The notes beneath the pieces were generated by a model. That model saw only the letters and a program-made list of their open reading frames with translations, made no database searches and was not told the DNA's origin. Positions 23,153 through 34,803 of a stretch of DNA of 64,000 nt are shown here, one piece after another. The DNA comes from Hevea brasiliensis (taxonomy: Eukaryota > Streptophyta > Magnoliopsida > Malpighiales > Euphorbiaceae). The stretch is taken from the NCBI RefSeq assembly GCF_030052815.1, contig NC_079509.1:49248762-49312761 (forward strand), given 5' to 3'. Made by a program: the position numbers and the translations under genes. The stretch's first letter is position 1. Each line of letters starts with the position of its first letter.

Positions 23153-24991
23153 TCATGTAGATTGATCTGTAGATAGCGGAGTTCTAGATGGAGCATTAGA
23201 GTATTGGCTCAATAATAAGTCCTCCAGGTGTTTCATCCTAGTTTCTACTTCAGACAAACGATCCTTAAGCAATCAATTCTCCTCTTGAAGGCCAACATTG
23301 GAACGAGATTTCTTAACTTCTTTTGCCTTTATTCCACCCCCATAACCAATAACTTGATCACGATGTCGTGTTTCAAAACATTGTTCTACTACCTCCATAT
23401 GAGACAAAGAAGGGTTGGATTGGATGACATCACGTATTTGATCCTATAATAATTATGATTAATCAATGACGCAAATATAATAATTTATAAAAAGAAAGCA
23501 GTTGCAATAAAAGTAATATAACATACATATTTCTCTTGAATATTAGAGTCAACCAAATTTGCACCCTTCTTATGAGTTTCAAAGAATATAGTTCCAATAT
23601 CTGGTGGATTGCCATCCTTGCCTCCCTTTATAAAATACAATATTGTTACACAATAGCATAATATATTTAATCTCCAAAATGCAAAAACATGAAAAAATTT
23701 CACTAATATTACCAAATCATAGATAATTTGTCTGTAAGGTTTGCTACCAATACGATGAAGCATAGTTAAATTTTTCCTATTTTGAGTTTGAACACTTGTT
23801 TCCTACATTAAAAAAAGTATTTAAAAACAATATGTTAACCCTTTTAAAAAATAATAAAACTGAAGATAAAAATACTTATATTTAATTTACATAATTTTTA
23901 ATATTAGTAAAATAAAATGTCATACCTTAAATTTTCTGGTGCAAAAATGGTTCTTAACTAACCACTCCCAATCTTCTTGATGCATCCCTTGAGGAACATT
24001 TTTCAACATCTCTGGAAAAGAACCACAAGGCTTTATATTGTGGCGTTTCAAATCCCCTCTCCAATTATTCCACAAATGATTCATATGCTCTAAAGTCTTT
24101 TCTCGATATAGCTCAATGTCAAAATTTCTAAATTTCTCCTATAAAAAAAAAGAATGAATAAATAAATGCAAATTAAATTAATATAATGTTTTATTAAAAG
24201 TAAAGGTACCTTGACTGAATCCCACATATGATCTTTTGCATCTTCTCCAATTTGCTTCCATGAGTGCACTCTTATTGGACAAATGTTTGGGTCACGCACT
24301 ATTTTGCCCAAATGTCTTGACCATTCTGCATGATTTTCTCCAACAACTCGATTATTATAAAAAACCACATCCAGTTTCTCTCCATCCTTAAGTGCTGCAA
24401 TCTTTTTACCCTTATTCATTCCTCTTGTTTTTCTCTTTTTTTGTTTAGTGGAAATACCTAAATAAAAAAGTCTCTAGAACTTCATTAATAATATAGAAAT
24501 AATGCATCAACAATAAATATAAATTATTAATAATACATATGACAATAATTATTTGAACCTTCTTGTGTTTCTTCCTGAGCTGGATTGTTATTACTTTGAT
24601 GTTGCCTTGTTGTATTACATTGCATAGTATCAAAATCTATCAATATTAAAAATAAAAAGTAAATTATTAATGTAAACTAAATTCATAACGCTGAATGAAA
24701 TAGAAAAATAGGAGTTGAACCTTCATGCACTTGTTCAGGTATTTGTTCTTGTATTCCACCATCTTCTTCCCTATGATCAACATCTTGAACAAGAGAGATG
24801 TCATTATGTGGCTCTAACGAACAACGTGCAATTGATGCAGTTTGACTTTGTGTAGATGTCATAGGTAAAAATGATCTTGATCGATGTCCATGTCCCCTTG
24901 CCCTTCTTAATGCACCCGGTGGTATAAATGAACTCTTCACTATATTTGTCCTAGGTCCTTTCCTTTTTTGTGACCCCATTTCTAGCGTCAT
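23153..24991 (-). pseudogene. CACTA second protein (Transposase_24 family), one nonsense codon
   Basis: A spliced minus-strand gene with clean GT-AG junctions. Exons are 24991-24721 (basic N-terminus, GALRRARGHGHRSRSF), 24636-24559, 24457-24210 (SRHLGKIVRDPNICPIRVHS), 24138-23926 (HLWNNWRGDLKRHNIK), 23802-23713 (QTQNRKNL), 23625-23527 (KGANLVDSNIQEKY) and 23443-23153. The last exon carries VVEQCFETRHRDQVIGYGGG, a hallmark of the plant Transposase_24 (PF03004) family, and ends in a leucine-rich helical tail. The only lesion I see is an in-frame TGA at 23273-23275, inside the last exon after LQEEN; it removes the final 40 or so residues. The family is thought to bind element ends with the transposase. 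Lack of other damage suggests recent activity. Confidence 0.8.
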
Positions 24992-25238
24992 TTACCTGGA
25001 ATATTAGCACATCAAATATATGTGAATTTTTTTTCAAACCAACAAAATATATCATGACATAAATAAATATGGGGAACAACATAAATAAAATATGGAAAAA
25101 AGACAAAATGAAATGTAAACTACATTGAATAACTAAATTACACATAAACATCCAAAACAAATTATGAATATATTATAGAGTTTATTTTGAAAAGAAACAT
25201 TATACAGTAGCATTCAAACAATAATAATTAAATAAACT

Positions 25239-28200
25239 TCAAGATCCATGTTTTCTTTTCTTCTGTGTTGAAGATATATCAATTATTTGTGGCTCTATAT
25301 CCATCCTCTTCCAACTAATTTGGTCATTTGCATCAACTGTAGTTGTTTCTCCAGATTCAAGATTGATAGATTCATCAGCTTGATATGCTTCACCGAATTG
25401 ATTCAAATCAACGGGGTCAATGTCTTCTTCTAATGGGATGTCATAGGAATCTCGAGGATGTGCCTTTATCACACAATGCCAGCCTTTGTGAATATTGTCT
25501 GGAACATAAAAGACTTGTGATGCTTGGTTAGCTAAAATGAAAGGTTCATTTGTTTTCAAAGTTCGTTTACAGTTAACACTAACCCCCCCATATTCATCAA
25601 TCTTAACCCCCCTCACTCGATCATAAACATCCCACCAATTACAACGAAATAACACCACACGTCTTCCTCCAAGATATTGCAATTGAATAATCTCAGTTAA
25701 GACACCGTAGTAATCTATGTTGTTAACTTCATCACCAATATCTCCAATTACAACAACTCCACTATTTTGTGTCCTCAAACCTTGGTCATGATATTCAGTA
25801 TGAAACCTATATCCATTGACGATATAACCATAAAAAGATGTCACATATCGAGTAGGACTGCGTGATAATGAGAGTAGGGCTCCCATCATTGGACTTGAGT
25901 CATTTTTATGCAACCATGCAACCTATAAAAAAAATTTGTTTGAAAAAGTGAAAAAATCAATTCCTAATGGTTACAAACAATTGAAATAATTAATTACTCA
26001 AAATACATACAAAACTTAAAGTGTACTTACTTTCGTCTTAAACCATCTAACAAAATTTTTATTCCATTGACCTTCTGACATACCTACTAAATTGGTTGCT
26101 GGCAATTGTGAATACTCTCTAAGGGGCAAAAAAAAAAAAAAAAGAGGATTATAGGCGATTGTGATAAATTAAAAAAAAAAGAGTAAATACAATATGAATA
26201 AACAAAAAAAAATATCATACTCGATGTATGGCTGGACTTCATCACAATTCTTTAATACATAAATATGAGCTTGCTCCCACTCCTGTGTATCAAGATCACG
26301 AGTTTTACTAGCACCTAATCCTCGTCCTACTTTGGAGAAAATTGATAAGCCTCCTTTATTTTTATTACTGCCACCATCATAGTTGCGCTCCATTCGATTG
26401 AACTTTGTCTCAATGCCATGCAAGTACCTTGAGCAAAGAGTCATGCACTCATTTGCAATGTATGCCTCTGCAATTGAACCCTCTACACAAGCTCTATTAC
26501 GAATACATGACTTAAATGAATATAATGCTCGTTCTATTTCGTACATCCAACGATATTGTACTGGTCCACCAATTTTAGCTTCATTAGCCAAATGCATGGG
26601 CAAATGCACCATAATGTCAAAGAATGAAGGTGGAAAGATCATTTCTAGCTTGCAAAGAGTTATAGGAATTTGCTTTTCTAATTGCTCCAATACATCTACC
26701 TTTAATGACTTTGCTCCTAAATGAGTGAAGAACAATGATAGCTCAACAAGTGGTTCATATACTACTTTTGGAAGTAAACCACGTATTGCAAGAGGAAGTA
26801 TATGTAATAGAAGAACATGACAATCATGACTCTTTAATCCTGAGATTTTACTCTCTTTCATGTTTACACAAAGAGAAATATTGGATGAAAATCCATCTGG
26901 AACTTTTAACTGCTTCAAGAATTGGCAAAGCCTATATTTTTCTGTAGTAGATAAACTGTACAATCTTTGGAGGTATCACAACTTTATTCCTCATCTTGGG
27001 TGTAACTCTGGCCTTATATTTAATGCTTGCAAGTCAAGGCGAGTTTTGATGCTATCTTTAGTTTTTCCCTTTATGTTCATGATTGTCCCTAGTATATTAT
27101 CGCATATATTCTTTTCAATGTGCATGACATCTAAGTTGTGGCGTAGTAATAAGGTCCTCAAATATGGAAGGTCAAAGAATATACTCTTTTTATTCCAATT
27201 GTCCCCCCTGCCATCATGTGAGATTGCTTTCTTCATATGAGGAGCCTTAGTTAATATGACCCCTTCAAGATTTTTCACTTGATCAAGTATATCATCTCCT
27301 GAAAGTGGCTTGGGTGGTAACCCTCGCTCCCTTGTGCCATTAAAAGATTTGTTATCATTTCTCCATTTGTGATTAAGAGGAACATATCATCGATGACCCA
27401 TATAACATTGCTTGCCTCCATTGGCCAACCTCATCCAACAGGTGTCCTTATTACAACAAGGACAAGCCAACTTTCCCTTAGTACTCCAACCTGATAATTT
27501 CACATATCCAGGAAATCATTGATAGTCCATAGTAAAGCGCATGTAACTTGAAATTACAGTGCATATGCATCAAATGTATCAATGCCAGTTTCCCATAACT
27601 CTCTTAGTTCTTCTACTAAAGGTTGAAGATAGATATCAATTGCATCTCCAGGACCCTCAGGACCTGGAATAAGCATTGATAAAATAAAATTTGATTGTTT
27701 CATGCACATCCAAGGTGGCAAATTGTATGGAATGAGTAAAACTGGCCAAACACTATATGGCATTTTTGAATTGGCAAAAGGTTGAAATCCATCACTAGCA
27801 AGGCCTAGTCTCACATTGCGAGAGTCTGAGGCAAAATTTGGATGTAGTTTGTCAAAAGAAATCCATGCCATTGAATCAGCAGGATGTCTCATCACTCCAT
27901 CATCTACCCTCTTATCTTTATGCCATCTCATCAAAGACGCTGTCTTTGTGGACATAAACAATCTTTGAAGTCTTGGCTTTAGTGGAAAGTAACGCAAAAT
28001 TTTTTTTGGTATTCTCTTCCCATTGGTTTTAACCTTGTCTTCCCCATTATATTTATCAGTCTTCCATCTAGAATAGCCACAAATCTTACAAAAATCTAGC
28101 CTCTCATCCTCTTTCCAATATAACATGCAATTATTTACACATGCATCAATTTTTTTGTATGAGAGACCAAGATCTTGAATTACTTTCTTTGCATCATAAT

Positions 28201-28810
28201 ACGATTGTGGCAAATTAGATCCTTGAGGTAATAATTCATCTTTCAATAATTGTAACAACATAGTAAATGACTCATTACTCCATCGACCAAGGCTCTTGAT
28301 ATGGAGCAATTTGACTAAGCAAGATAACTTTGAGCTCTTAGAACCTTGGTATAATGGTTGCTCAAAATCTCTTAGTAACCTATAGAATTTATTTGCTTCC
28401 TCATTCGGTTCCTCTTTATGAATATCACAAGCGAAGATATCTGTATCCATATCATTTGTATATTGACCACAAAACTCTGGATACAAATCCCTTAAAATGT
28501 CATGCATCTCATTACTAGCCTCATCTTCACTTTGTTGAACACTTTCTAAATTAGATTCAGATTCACCTACCCTTTCTCCATGGTGATACCAAAATGTATA
28601 ATTACGTATTATTCCATACACCTTGAGGTGTGTCCCTACCACTTCTCGTGTGGCGGAATACGTGTTACTACACTTAACACATGGACAACGAATTTCCCCA
28701 TGCCTCCCAGTTTTCTTAAAAGCATAGTCTAAAAATTCCTCAACCCCACGCAAATATACATCATTAAGACGATCACCAACAAGATCCATCCATCCTTTGC
28801 TAGGAGCCAT
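25239..28810 (-). pseudogene. CACTA transposase TNP2
   Basis: Domains in order on the minus strand: Transpos_assoc (PF13963; MAPSKGWMDL at 28810, cysteines in RCPCVKCSN), Transposase_21 core (PF02992; FCKICGYSRW, LRYFPLKPRLQRLF, GLASDGFQPF, IPGPEGPGDAIDIYLQPL), the cysteine motif LACPCCNKDTCW near 27455, DUF4218 (26963-26221; GLKSHDCHVLLLHILPLAIR), a short exon (26118-26031; NLVGMSEGQWNKNFVRWF) and DUF4216 (25922-25239; FYGYIVNGYRFHTEYHDQG). Lesions: TAA at about 27552-27554, a one-base frameshift near 27510, TGA for an expected Arg near 27388, and TGA after ELHPR near 26990. Transposase would not be made, so the element depends on others. Confidence 0.88.
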
Positions 28811-30929
28811 TATCTAATAAATTGATAGTTAGAAATATAACTTATAAAAATAAGCAAACATATTTGACAAGAAAAAAATTTAGTTTAAAATTTAGGTTAC
28901 ATTATTAAATAAATAAATATTAAAAAAATTAAATAACATTGATCACAAAAAGGATGGTGCCAAAATATTATATGAAGTGGAAATTTAAAAGTAGGGTCAG
29001 AATGGAGGAATTTGAAAGACAAAGAACTATAAAAGTGAATTTTCTAAATACAGAAGGACTTATTGAATAATTATGCATTGATCAAAGAAAGGGAGACACT
29101 TGGTAATAAAAGCCACTCTTTTTTGTTTCTAAATCAACCAGCTGCACTCTCAATCTCCCTCAATTTTTCATTTTCCTTCATTCTCTATTTTTCGTTTATT
29201 CTTCTCTTCATTTTTGTTAATTAACATTACCCTTTTTTATTTTAAATTATTGGCATTAAACTTTTTTTAAATTTAAATTTAATATCTCATAATATTAAAA
29301 TTAATTCTAATATGGTTGAGTTTTCAAACTTATTTGAAAATTTTATGATTAAAGGCTTATTCGGTAATATTAGCTGTTCTAATAGCGGTTAGTTATTTTA
29401 GTAGCTGTCAGTTGTTTACTAATTATTAGCTATTAAAATTAATAATATATATTTATTTTATAAATGTATTAGTATTTTCATATTTTAATAAGATTATTAA
29501 AATTTAAAAAAATATTTTTTTAAAAGAAATGAAAGTCATTTTCCTTAAATATGGCTTAATTAAAATTTTATTTTTAAGTTTAAAAAATATAAAAATTATG
29601 AATTGATATTTTAAATATTTTTTCTACTTATCTTTAATTTAAAGAGAAAATCAAAATAATTCCATTTTTTTCTCTCATTTTCTTTTAATCTAAAGTAAAT
29701 ATTAACGACTGATAATAAATAATAGCTAGTTACAATATAAAATTTTGATTTCTAGTTCTCAGCTTACCTAAAATCTCACATTCCTTACTTTTGAAACTTA
29801 TTAATAACAACCTTCAATCTTAAGAACTAATTTGGGCATGAGAACATTGGTTATGGGCTATGCTAGTGGACTCATCCATACTCCATAGGCCTATTCTTCA
29901 ATTTTCTCTAACTATGGGCTAATCTCTCTTAGTTTGAGCTTTTCTCATAAATTTGGCTCCATAGATAGTTCTTAATTTTCATTGGATTACTAGTGTTTTA
30001 TTATGAGGTAAAAGCTTCCAGTACTGTTAATGGTAGCTATAATGAGATTTCTACTTATTATCAATCTCATTATTCATTTCTACAACATATTATTTAGCTT
30101 TATTAATTCTCAATCTAGAATATATTGCTGATATCCAGTTGGTTAAATTCCTTTTGACTAGTTTTTAATTGAATCAAAGCAACTGAGCTAGTCTAGTGGC
30201 CATGAATTGAGATTTATTGCTTAATTTAATTAGTCACTAATGCTATTTAATAATCCTCTCAATGGCCATGTTTTTGGCAATGAATAAGTGCGGCTAATGT
30301 CTAAACATAACTAAAAGTTCTCTCTAATACATAACTAAAACACATTCGAAAAAAAATGCAAGCAGTAAGGAAAAGAGAAGCCAGAATGAAGTTAAAATAC
30401 GAAACTATGTAATTCATAGTTACTAGTTTAAAATTCAAAAAAAAAAAATAGTTACTGGTTTAAAAGATCTCTCAAGTACCTTTGGGGTACTGCTATGATG
30501 TTAAAATACAGAATTAACAATACCCAATGATTTAGGCCTGCAAAACAAAGAACAATATTATTACAAGGTAAATAAAATATTGAAACTAGGTCATTCATAG
30601 TTACTAGTTTGCACAAAAATATAAGGTCCAGTTCATAGTAGATTTCACATGTTCATCAAGTATGTGTGCAACAATAACAAGGAAAATTTCACATGAAAAA
30701 GAGGGCATTATAGAAAACAATTTTATCTATCTTTTTAGGACAATTTCACATTATATTTCTCTAATCAAATTTTCTCTCTATGCACTCAAAGATTGTTAAT
30801 TTTACTCCCTTAAAGACCACTAGTTTACTAGTAGCAAATCATATTCCAATTTTATAAGTTCATCCATTGGAGGAAGATGGCTTTTTTGTAGAACTACCTT
30901 GAGATAAAGTCATGGCATTATTTAAATTG
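28811..30929. mobile_element. Non-coding CACTA 5' region
   Basis: AT-rich sequence upstream of TNP2 with no coding signal. It contains two copies of a block including ATTCATAGTTACTAGTTT (near 30412 and 30594) and one copy (30545-30574) of a 30-bp repeat that recurs at 33397-33426, on the far side of the captured kinase fragment. Confidence 0.55.
30545..30574. repeat. 30-bp direct repeat flanking the captured kinase, left copy
   Basis: Begins ACAAAGAACAATATTATT and is identical to 33397-33426. The two copies bracket the receptor-kinase fragment. Confidence 0.85.
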
Positions 30930-30989
30930 GTCAAGAATATTCAATCTTGTTCAGCCACTTATAGCAATTCCAGTCACCTTCGAGTACTT

Positions 30990-32738
30990 TGTTACATATT
31001 ATAGTAAAAGGAGAAGGAATGTTAGCAAAGTAGTGTAACTGCTTTTGGAGGGAAATTCCTAAAATAGTTCAGGTTTGATAGAGTTAGTTTTGGATGTCTG
31101 AATCTGTTAGAGAGCAGTTACTGCTGTGTGTATAAAGGTTCAGCTCATACCTGTATGGATTCATTCAAGATTCAATTCAATAATATGCTCTTTTCTCTTC
31201 TTTAAACCTCTGTTCTCTTATCTTCTCTTCTCATCTCATTTCTCTATTCTCTTCCCATCTCATTCTTTTTTTCTTCTCATCTAATTTCTTATTCTAGACC
31301 CTACCAAAGTGATTTCAGATCTAATATCCTTTCATCTTCAGTACCTATTACCTATAAACCTAATCAACCTACTCAGAATTATCCTTATGCTCCTAAACCC
31401 CCTATAACAGACTAGAATGCCAATTTAAAACAACCAAATTGTGCGAGAAAACCTTACCTACCACTAGTCGTCTTCTCACAACCAACCTACAACTAAATTT
31501 ACTTCCACCGATTACACTAATTCAAATACCATTAGACAACCTGACCTTGTTTTACGTGTGGAGAGAAATTCTTTCCCGCCATCAATGTAAACAGAAAACT
31601 CTCATGGCCCCGCAATTGCAAGAGAATGATGCCTCGGTATTTCGGATGCAAAAACAAGGAATAGATGAGGGGAAGAGGAATGGCATGATGTTATAGAAGG
31701 AGAAGTACTGCTGTATCGAAAAGTTGCTCACAAGGCATGCTATGGAAGGCGATCATGGGGTTCATACTATAAGGATAATTGGGCAGCATAAGAACAGGGA
31801 ATTGTTGATATTAATAGATAGTGGTAGTACCAACAGTTTCTTGGGTGCAAGAGTGGCAAAAGAGTGAAGTTACCTATTATTGAAGGGCTGCAATTGTGTG
31901 ATGGCGATGACAGGAAAATTTCTAGCAGCATGTGTCCTAACTTTAGATGGGGAATGCAGAACACTCTTTTGTATTTGACTTCAAGCTATTAGACATGTGG
32001 AGTTTTGATATTATATTGGGAGTTGAGTTGAGGACATCTAACTCCATTTTATTTGATTTTCAAGAATCAAGAATTACTTTCTAGCATGCAGGGTGTGGTT
32101 ACATTGCAAGGAATCAATGATTTGGGCACTCAATCTAAATTGCTGCACTGCATGCAGTTCTCAATGTAAATTGTTGCATGGGAAGGAATGTTCAGTGAAT
32201 TCTGGTCATACTTTTCTTTGCATCAACCGATTTACGAGGATAATTTGCAAATTCTTGAGGCCTTATTAAGTGGGATAATTTCCAGCGGAAGAAGCTACAT
32301 GGGGTTCAAATCATTCCCTAGCTCAATTTCTTAAGTTCTCTTCTTCTTGAGGACAAGAAGATTCTCTTATGGAGGGTATTGTTACATATTATAGTAAAAG
32401 GAGAAGGAATGTTAGGAAAGTAGTGTAACCGCTTTTGGAGGAAATTCCTAAAATAGTTCGAGTTTGATAGAGTTAGTTTTGGATGTCTGAATGCTAGAGA
32501 GCAAGCATCTTTGTGTGTATAAAGGGTCACTCATACTGTATGGATGCATTCAAGATTCAATTCAATAATGTACTCTTTTCTCTTCTTTAAACCTCTGTTC
32601 TCTTCTCTTCTCATCTCATTTCTCTATTCTCTTCCCATCTCATTCTTTTTTCTTCTCATCTAATTCTTTTCTCTTCTCATCTCATCTTTCTTCTCTGTTC
32701 TGAGTTCCAATCTCTGTTATCAGATCTGATCCTTAACA
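30990..32738 (+). mobile_element. Miniature Ty3/gypsy element R5
   Basis: Two LTRs beginning TGTTACATATTATAG (30990 to about 31334, and 32380-32738), flanked by a perfect TACTT duplication (30985-30989 and 32739-32743). The 1-kb interior still shows a gypsy zinc knuckle across two frames (CFTCGEKFFP near 31550, then HQCKQKTLMA) and a protease active site, LILIDSGSTNSFLG, near 31810, then FDIILGVELR near 32005. No polymerase or integrase is left. The LTR contains a CT-rich tract. It interrupts the captured kinase between two codons of its juxtamembrane region. Confidence 0.88.
31335..32379 (+). pseudogene. R5 gag zinc-knuckle and protease remnant
   Basis: Coding text follows the left LTR at once with no clear primer site (PQ/NYPYAPKPP-type gag text near 31370), then the broken zinc knuckle, then the aspartic protease loop DSGST. 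Frameshifts separate the parts. A short purine-rich stretch ending GGAGGGTAT precedes the right LTR. It looks like a deleted descendant of an element with a single gag-pol frame. Confidence 0.65.
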
Positions 32739-33205
32739 TACTTATATCTTGTCTAGCAAACTGATCGCTAGTTTTGGTCATTTCGATGGTTGGTTATTAT
32801 TCGCGAAGCTAAGACTGAAGAATCTTGATCATCCATTGAAGCAGAGTTCTTAGGATATGAAATCATTTAGAGTACTAAGTTTTAGTGAAAGAGACATCAC
32901 TGATGCTATTAAATTGGAGAATTTGATCGGTAAAGGAGGATCAGGAAATGTGTACAAAGTTGTCCTTGGTAATGGCAATGAACTAGCTGTGAAACACATT
33001 TGGACATCCAATAGCAGTACCGATCAGAAAATTTTACGTAGCAGCTCAGCCATGCTTAAAACAGGCTTAGATTAGGATTTAAATGAGAATGGTAGTTCAA
33101 ATGCTGGAAGAGGCTGAACCACATAAACTTACAGATGTCGTTGTGGTCAAGAAAGAAGGTAGAGCTGGTACGGATGAGAAATTGAAGGCTACCAAAGATA
33201 TTTGA

Positions 33206-34792
33206 TCTCAACACTTGAAATTTTCTTTTGAAGCTTATTCACTTGCAGTAATGAGCATGTAATTTTTAGTTTACAAGTTTACTGATATTATAGAACTCAG
33301 CATGTGAAAATTGCAGCAGAATTTTAGATTTCTAGGTAAGAGAAAAAGGTTAAGCATCTAAAAGAACAAGGATATGTATTATTTGAACTGATTTACACAA
33401 AGAACAATATTATTACAAGGTAAATACTAGTCCTTGCCCAAAATGCAAAACTAGATTTATCCCTTATTGGCACTGCCAAAAATCTCTAGTATCATTGTGA
33501 TTAAAACCACATGCCCTTAATGCTAAAAAGAGCAGTTAATAATGCAGAGCACAAATGAAACCAGCAGCTAGAGGTACACAGTGTGGAATCCTAGTGTTGA
33601 TCCTGCAGTAAATAATTAATATAATTCTCATATGAAGTTACCTTGCTGCTACCAAATAAATTTAAAATGTTTAATTCAATCATCCAATATTACTCAATTT
33701 AATTTCTAACTCTCCCTCTCCTTCTCAGTCTCTCTCTTTATCTTCCCCTTCTTCTTCACTTTCTCCCCTTTTTTCTATTCTCCCCCTTTTCCTCTTAACA
33801 ACCCCATATACCCTTCCTAAGAATTGACGTGCTAGGTGATCATAACCTAAATCTTTACATACAACCAAGAACCAAGACTTAACATCTAGGAGCAATCCTT
33901 ATCAAACATCAAATGAACAATTCCAACCAATCAAGATAGAAAATTTACAGCAAACAGATGAAGAAACTAACACGTAAATCAGCAAGATCCAACAGTCCAA
34001 CAAAACCCAACAACCAAGAAGAGCATAAAAAGCCTCCAAGAATCTCCATATCACCTAAATCACAACAGGAAATAATTAAAGTGCCTAGCTGAATGGATGA
34101 AAGAACACCACAAAATAAAATCAAGTTCTTCCATTAGAACACGCAAGAGAAATTTTTCCCTCAAAAATAGAATCAATTACATGGTCTGAATCAAAACTTG
34201 CTAAACAAATTTAGCATCAAAATTAAAGGAACTCAACAATTGGAATGGGAATTGTAAATGTAAAACATACCTATTGAAGACACACCCACACAACAATCCT
34301 TCCAAATCCACGCTTTGCAACAGGTGAAAGCTTTCAAATCTAGGTTGCGAGAATCTGGAACACGCAATTTTGAATGGAACCCTAAGGACCGATTAACTCT
34401 ACTCTTATACAACCCTATGAAAGACGTATGTTAAGGCTGCAACATTAGGGAGAAATTAGTTTTGTGTGGAAGTTACTAATTGGAAGGAATTAGGAAACCT
34501 TAGAGACAAAAGAAAAATCCCGCTAGAGGGAAATCAAATCCTAAAAGGAAAATATATAATTAATCAACAAGGGCAATATTTTTCCTCGTAAAAGACTTTC
34601 AAAAATTGAGAAAATAAATCAATAAAAAAAGTCTATATATAACGACTAAATTTTATTGTTTAACGAGGGAATTTTATAATGGTTGTTAAAATTTTACATA
34701 ATTACAACCAATTATAATATTGGTCGTTATTCATATATTATTAACAAGGAAATAATAATTCGGTTGTTAAAATTGGTCGTTAAAAGTAACAA
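33206..34792 (-). mobile_element. CACTA 5' end: repeat copy, probable leader exon, subterminal repeats
   Basis: Holds the right copy of the 30-bp repeat (33397-33426). On the minus strand a possible non-coding first exon near 34380-34275 ends TTCAATAG before GTATG, a plausible splice donor. From about 34640 onward are the subterminal TNPA-type motif repeats. No protein is recognisable. Confidence 0.45.
33397..33426. repeat. 30-bp direct repeat flanking the captured kinase, right copy
   Basis: Identical to 30545-30574; begins ACAAAGAACAATATTATT. Confidence 0.85.
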
Positions 34793-34803
34793 TTCTTGTA
34801 GTG
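34793..34803 (-). repeat. CACTA terminal inverted repeat, right end
   Basis: TTCTTGTAGTG on the plus strand, that is CACTACAAGAA on the minus strand. C1 LTR sequence resumes at 34804 with ATAATCATATG, matching 51635 onwards. Confidence 0.85.

Larger units (their letters stand above)
30930..33205 (+). pseudogene. Captured LRR receptor-like kinase fragment (HAIKU2/RLK7-like)
   Basis: Three pieces in host-gene order. First, 30930-30989 reads SCSATYSNSSHLRVL, like the segment just outside the membrane. Second, after the R5 insertion, about 32744-33075 gives the juxtamembrane KLRLKNLDHPLKQSS-stop-DMKSF and kinase N-lobe FSERDITDAIKLENLIGKGG then SGNVYKVVLGNGNELAVKHI, with the glycine loop GKGGSGNV and the ATP-site Lys in AVKH. 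Third, 33083-33205 reads MRMVVQMLEEAEPHKLTDVV and stops, the extreme C-terminus of this family. The catalytic loop, DFG and substrate lobe are missing, and the Trp before DMKSF is TAG (32851-32853). The family (LRR subfamily XI, peptide-hormone-type receptors) is inferred from these motifs. It is a dead transduplicate inside the CACTA element. Confidence 0.8.
23095..34803 (-). mobile_element. CACTA (En/Spm) DNA transposon
   Basis: The right terminus ends TTCTTGTAGTG (34793-34803), the reverse of the CACTACAAGAA terminal repeat. It is preceded by repeated GTTGTTAAAATT/GGTCGTTA subterminal motifs (about 34640-34790). Both standard CACTA genes lie on the minus strand (TNP2 25239-28810, Transposase_24 protein 23153-24991). 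At the left end no CACTA motif is visible, so that terminus is eroded or deleted. It is inserted in the C1 3' LTR with a possible 3-bp ATA duplication. It contains a captured receptor-kinase fragment and the element R5. Length is about 11.7 kb. Confidence 0.85.

Noticed and set aside
32857..33205. A functional receptor kinase gene
   Set aside because: The TAG before DMKSF, absence of catalytic loop and DFG, and position inside a CACTA element rule out a working kinase.
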